DNA of 64,000 bases, from positions 186,001-250,000 of the forward strand of contig NZ_JAJEWQ010000001.1 of the NCBI RefSeq assembly GCF_020687805.1, given 5' to 3'. A model generated the notes under the pieces. That model was not told the origin of the DNA and searched no databases. It was given only the letters and a program-made list of their open reading frames with translations. Positions within the stretch are counted from its first letter, which is position 1. Each line of letters opens with the position of its first letter. Shown here in pieces: positions 63,618-64,000 of this stretch. This stretch comes from Planctobacterium marinum (GTDB taxonomy: Bacteria > Pseudomonadota > Gammaproteobacteria > Enterobacterales > Alteromonadaceae). The translations under genes were made by a program, and so were the position numbers.

Positions 63618-64000
63618 TATTTTTCACCTATGGTTAGAGTGAGACCACCGAGTTCGTTTTCAGGGTCAAAGTGGTAAGTGTTAACAGAGTCGGTTAAATC
63701 AATCGCCTGTTTTACCAGTGTGCGGCCACCATCTTCTCTGACAACTTCGATATAAAATGTGAATGCTTGTAATTCAGGTAACTGAAACGTCTCGGAGTAT
63801 TTACCCGGACCTTTCGTCGCGCCGGTAATGCCATCAGCTGTTTCGCCGTAACGCCCCAGTTTTCGCCACCAACGCCGAATGTCGACCAACCACTTGTCTT
63901 TGTCGGCGCGTTTTAAGTGCCACAGCAGCAATGTTTCTTTTGACTCCTTCGCTTCCAGCCATATGGCGACATAGGGTGCGTTATAGTTAGCAACATTAAA
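63617..64000 (-). CDS. DUF2271 protein, 5' end outside the window
   Basis: The last 127 codons. FNVANYNAPYVAIWLEAKES opens the visible part, then LVDIRRWWRKLGRYGETADG, TGATKGPGKYSETFQLPELQ and FYIEVVREDGGRTLVKQAID. This matches the C-terminal domain of the protein at 45652-47034. Whether an ApbE-like N-terminus is also present cannot be seen. Its stop overlaps the DUF4198 start. Confidence 0.8.
   Translation of the reverse strand, partial: FNVANYNAPYVAIWLEAKESKETLLLWHLKRADKDKWLVDIRRWWRKLGRYGETADGITGATKGPGKYSETFQLPELQAFTFYIEVVREDGGRTLVKQAIDLTDSVNTYHFDPENELGGLTLTIGEK

Overview
The window looks like a chromosomal segment of a marine gammaproteobacterium of the Alteromonadales (Alteromonas/Aestuariibacter-like). 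The reasons are the moderate GC content, a two-lipoyl-domain branched-chain dehydrogenase E2, a Vibrio/Alteromonas-type TonB2 (TtpC) operon, large TonB-dependent receptors, a class I fumarase and CysB-family regulation. This is inferred from protein style; no database search was possible. No rRNA, tRNA or CRISPR array was seen.

Layout. 0-5.5 kb: fatty and branched-chain acid oxidation, with ETF-ubiquinone oxidoreductase divergent from etfBA, a DEAD-box helicase, and a 3-oxoacid CoA-transferase (scoAB) divergent from a LysR regulator. 6.5-17.6 kb: housekeeping genes, including an orphan histidine-kinase core, cysB, sdaA, a CoA-type Nudix hydrolase with pabB, fumarase, rmuC, and two tandem cyclic-nucleotide-binding proteins preceded by a consensus CRP-like site. 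17.6-19.3 kb: an IS110-family element of the IS1111 type that sits inside a REP-like repeat. Its long 3' non-coding region contains guide-like matches to its own ends and to its target, a candidate bridge/seekRNA. 19.3-28.4 kb: a lipase-like lipoprotein, rimO, an unknown exported protein, a VOC protein and the bkd operon. 28.4-35.3 kb: a patchy accessory stretch with small membrane proteins, an esterase/NTF2/GFA group, a periplasmic binding protein split at a dnaX-type slippery heptamer, a decayed RAYT transposase and more REP-like units.

35.6-40.5 kb: a compact set of an ATP-grasp RimK-like ligase, a GNAT/C39-peptidase fusion and a Ser/Thr kinase-like protein, next to a previously untracked 52-residue basic protein. 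It is a candidate peptide- or protein-modification system. 40.5-42 kb: tesB and a gamma-carbonic anhydrase.

42-64 kb: mostly a metal-acquisition region. A divergent promoter with two Fur-box-like sites (48.82-48.89 kb) faces a DUF4198 / eight-EF-hand / ApbE-like-DUF2271 operon on one side. On the other side are a TonB-dependent receptor and a complete DUF3450-TtpC-ExbB-ExbD-TonB-TPR energiser. Converging on this is a minus-strand operon with a second DUF2271/DUF4198 pair, small exported proteins, a cluster A-1 metal ABC transporter with two binding proteins, a PepSY membrane protein and a membrane-anchored flavoprotein reductase. The binding protein-ATPase-permease-second binding protein order plus PepSY resembles the P. 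aeruginosa Fpv ferrisiderophore reductive-release system. I infer that the region takes a ferric ligand through the outer membrane, reduces it in the periplasm and imports the metal.
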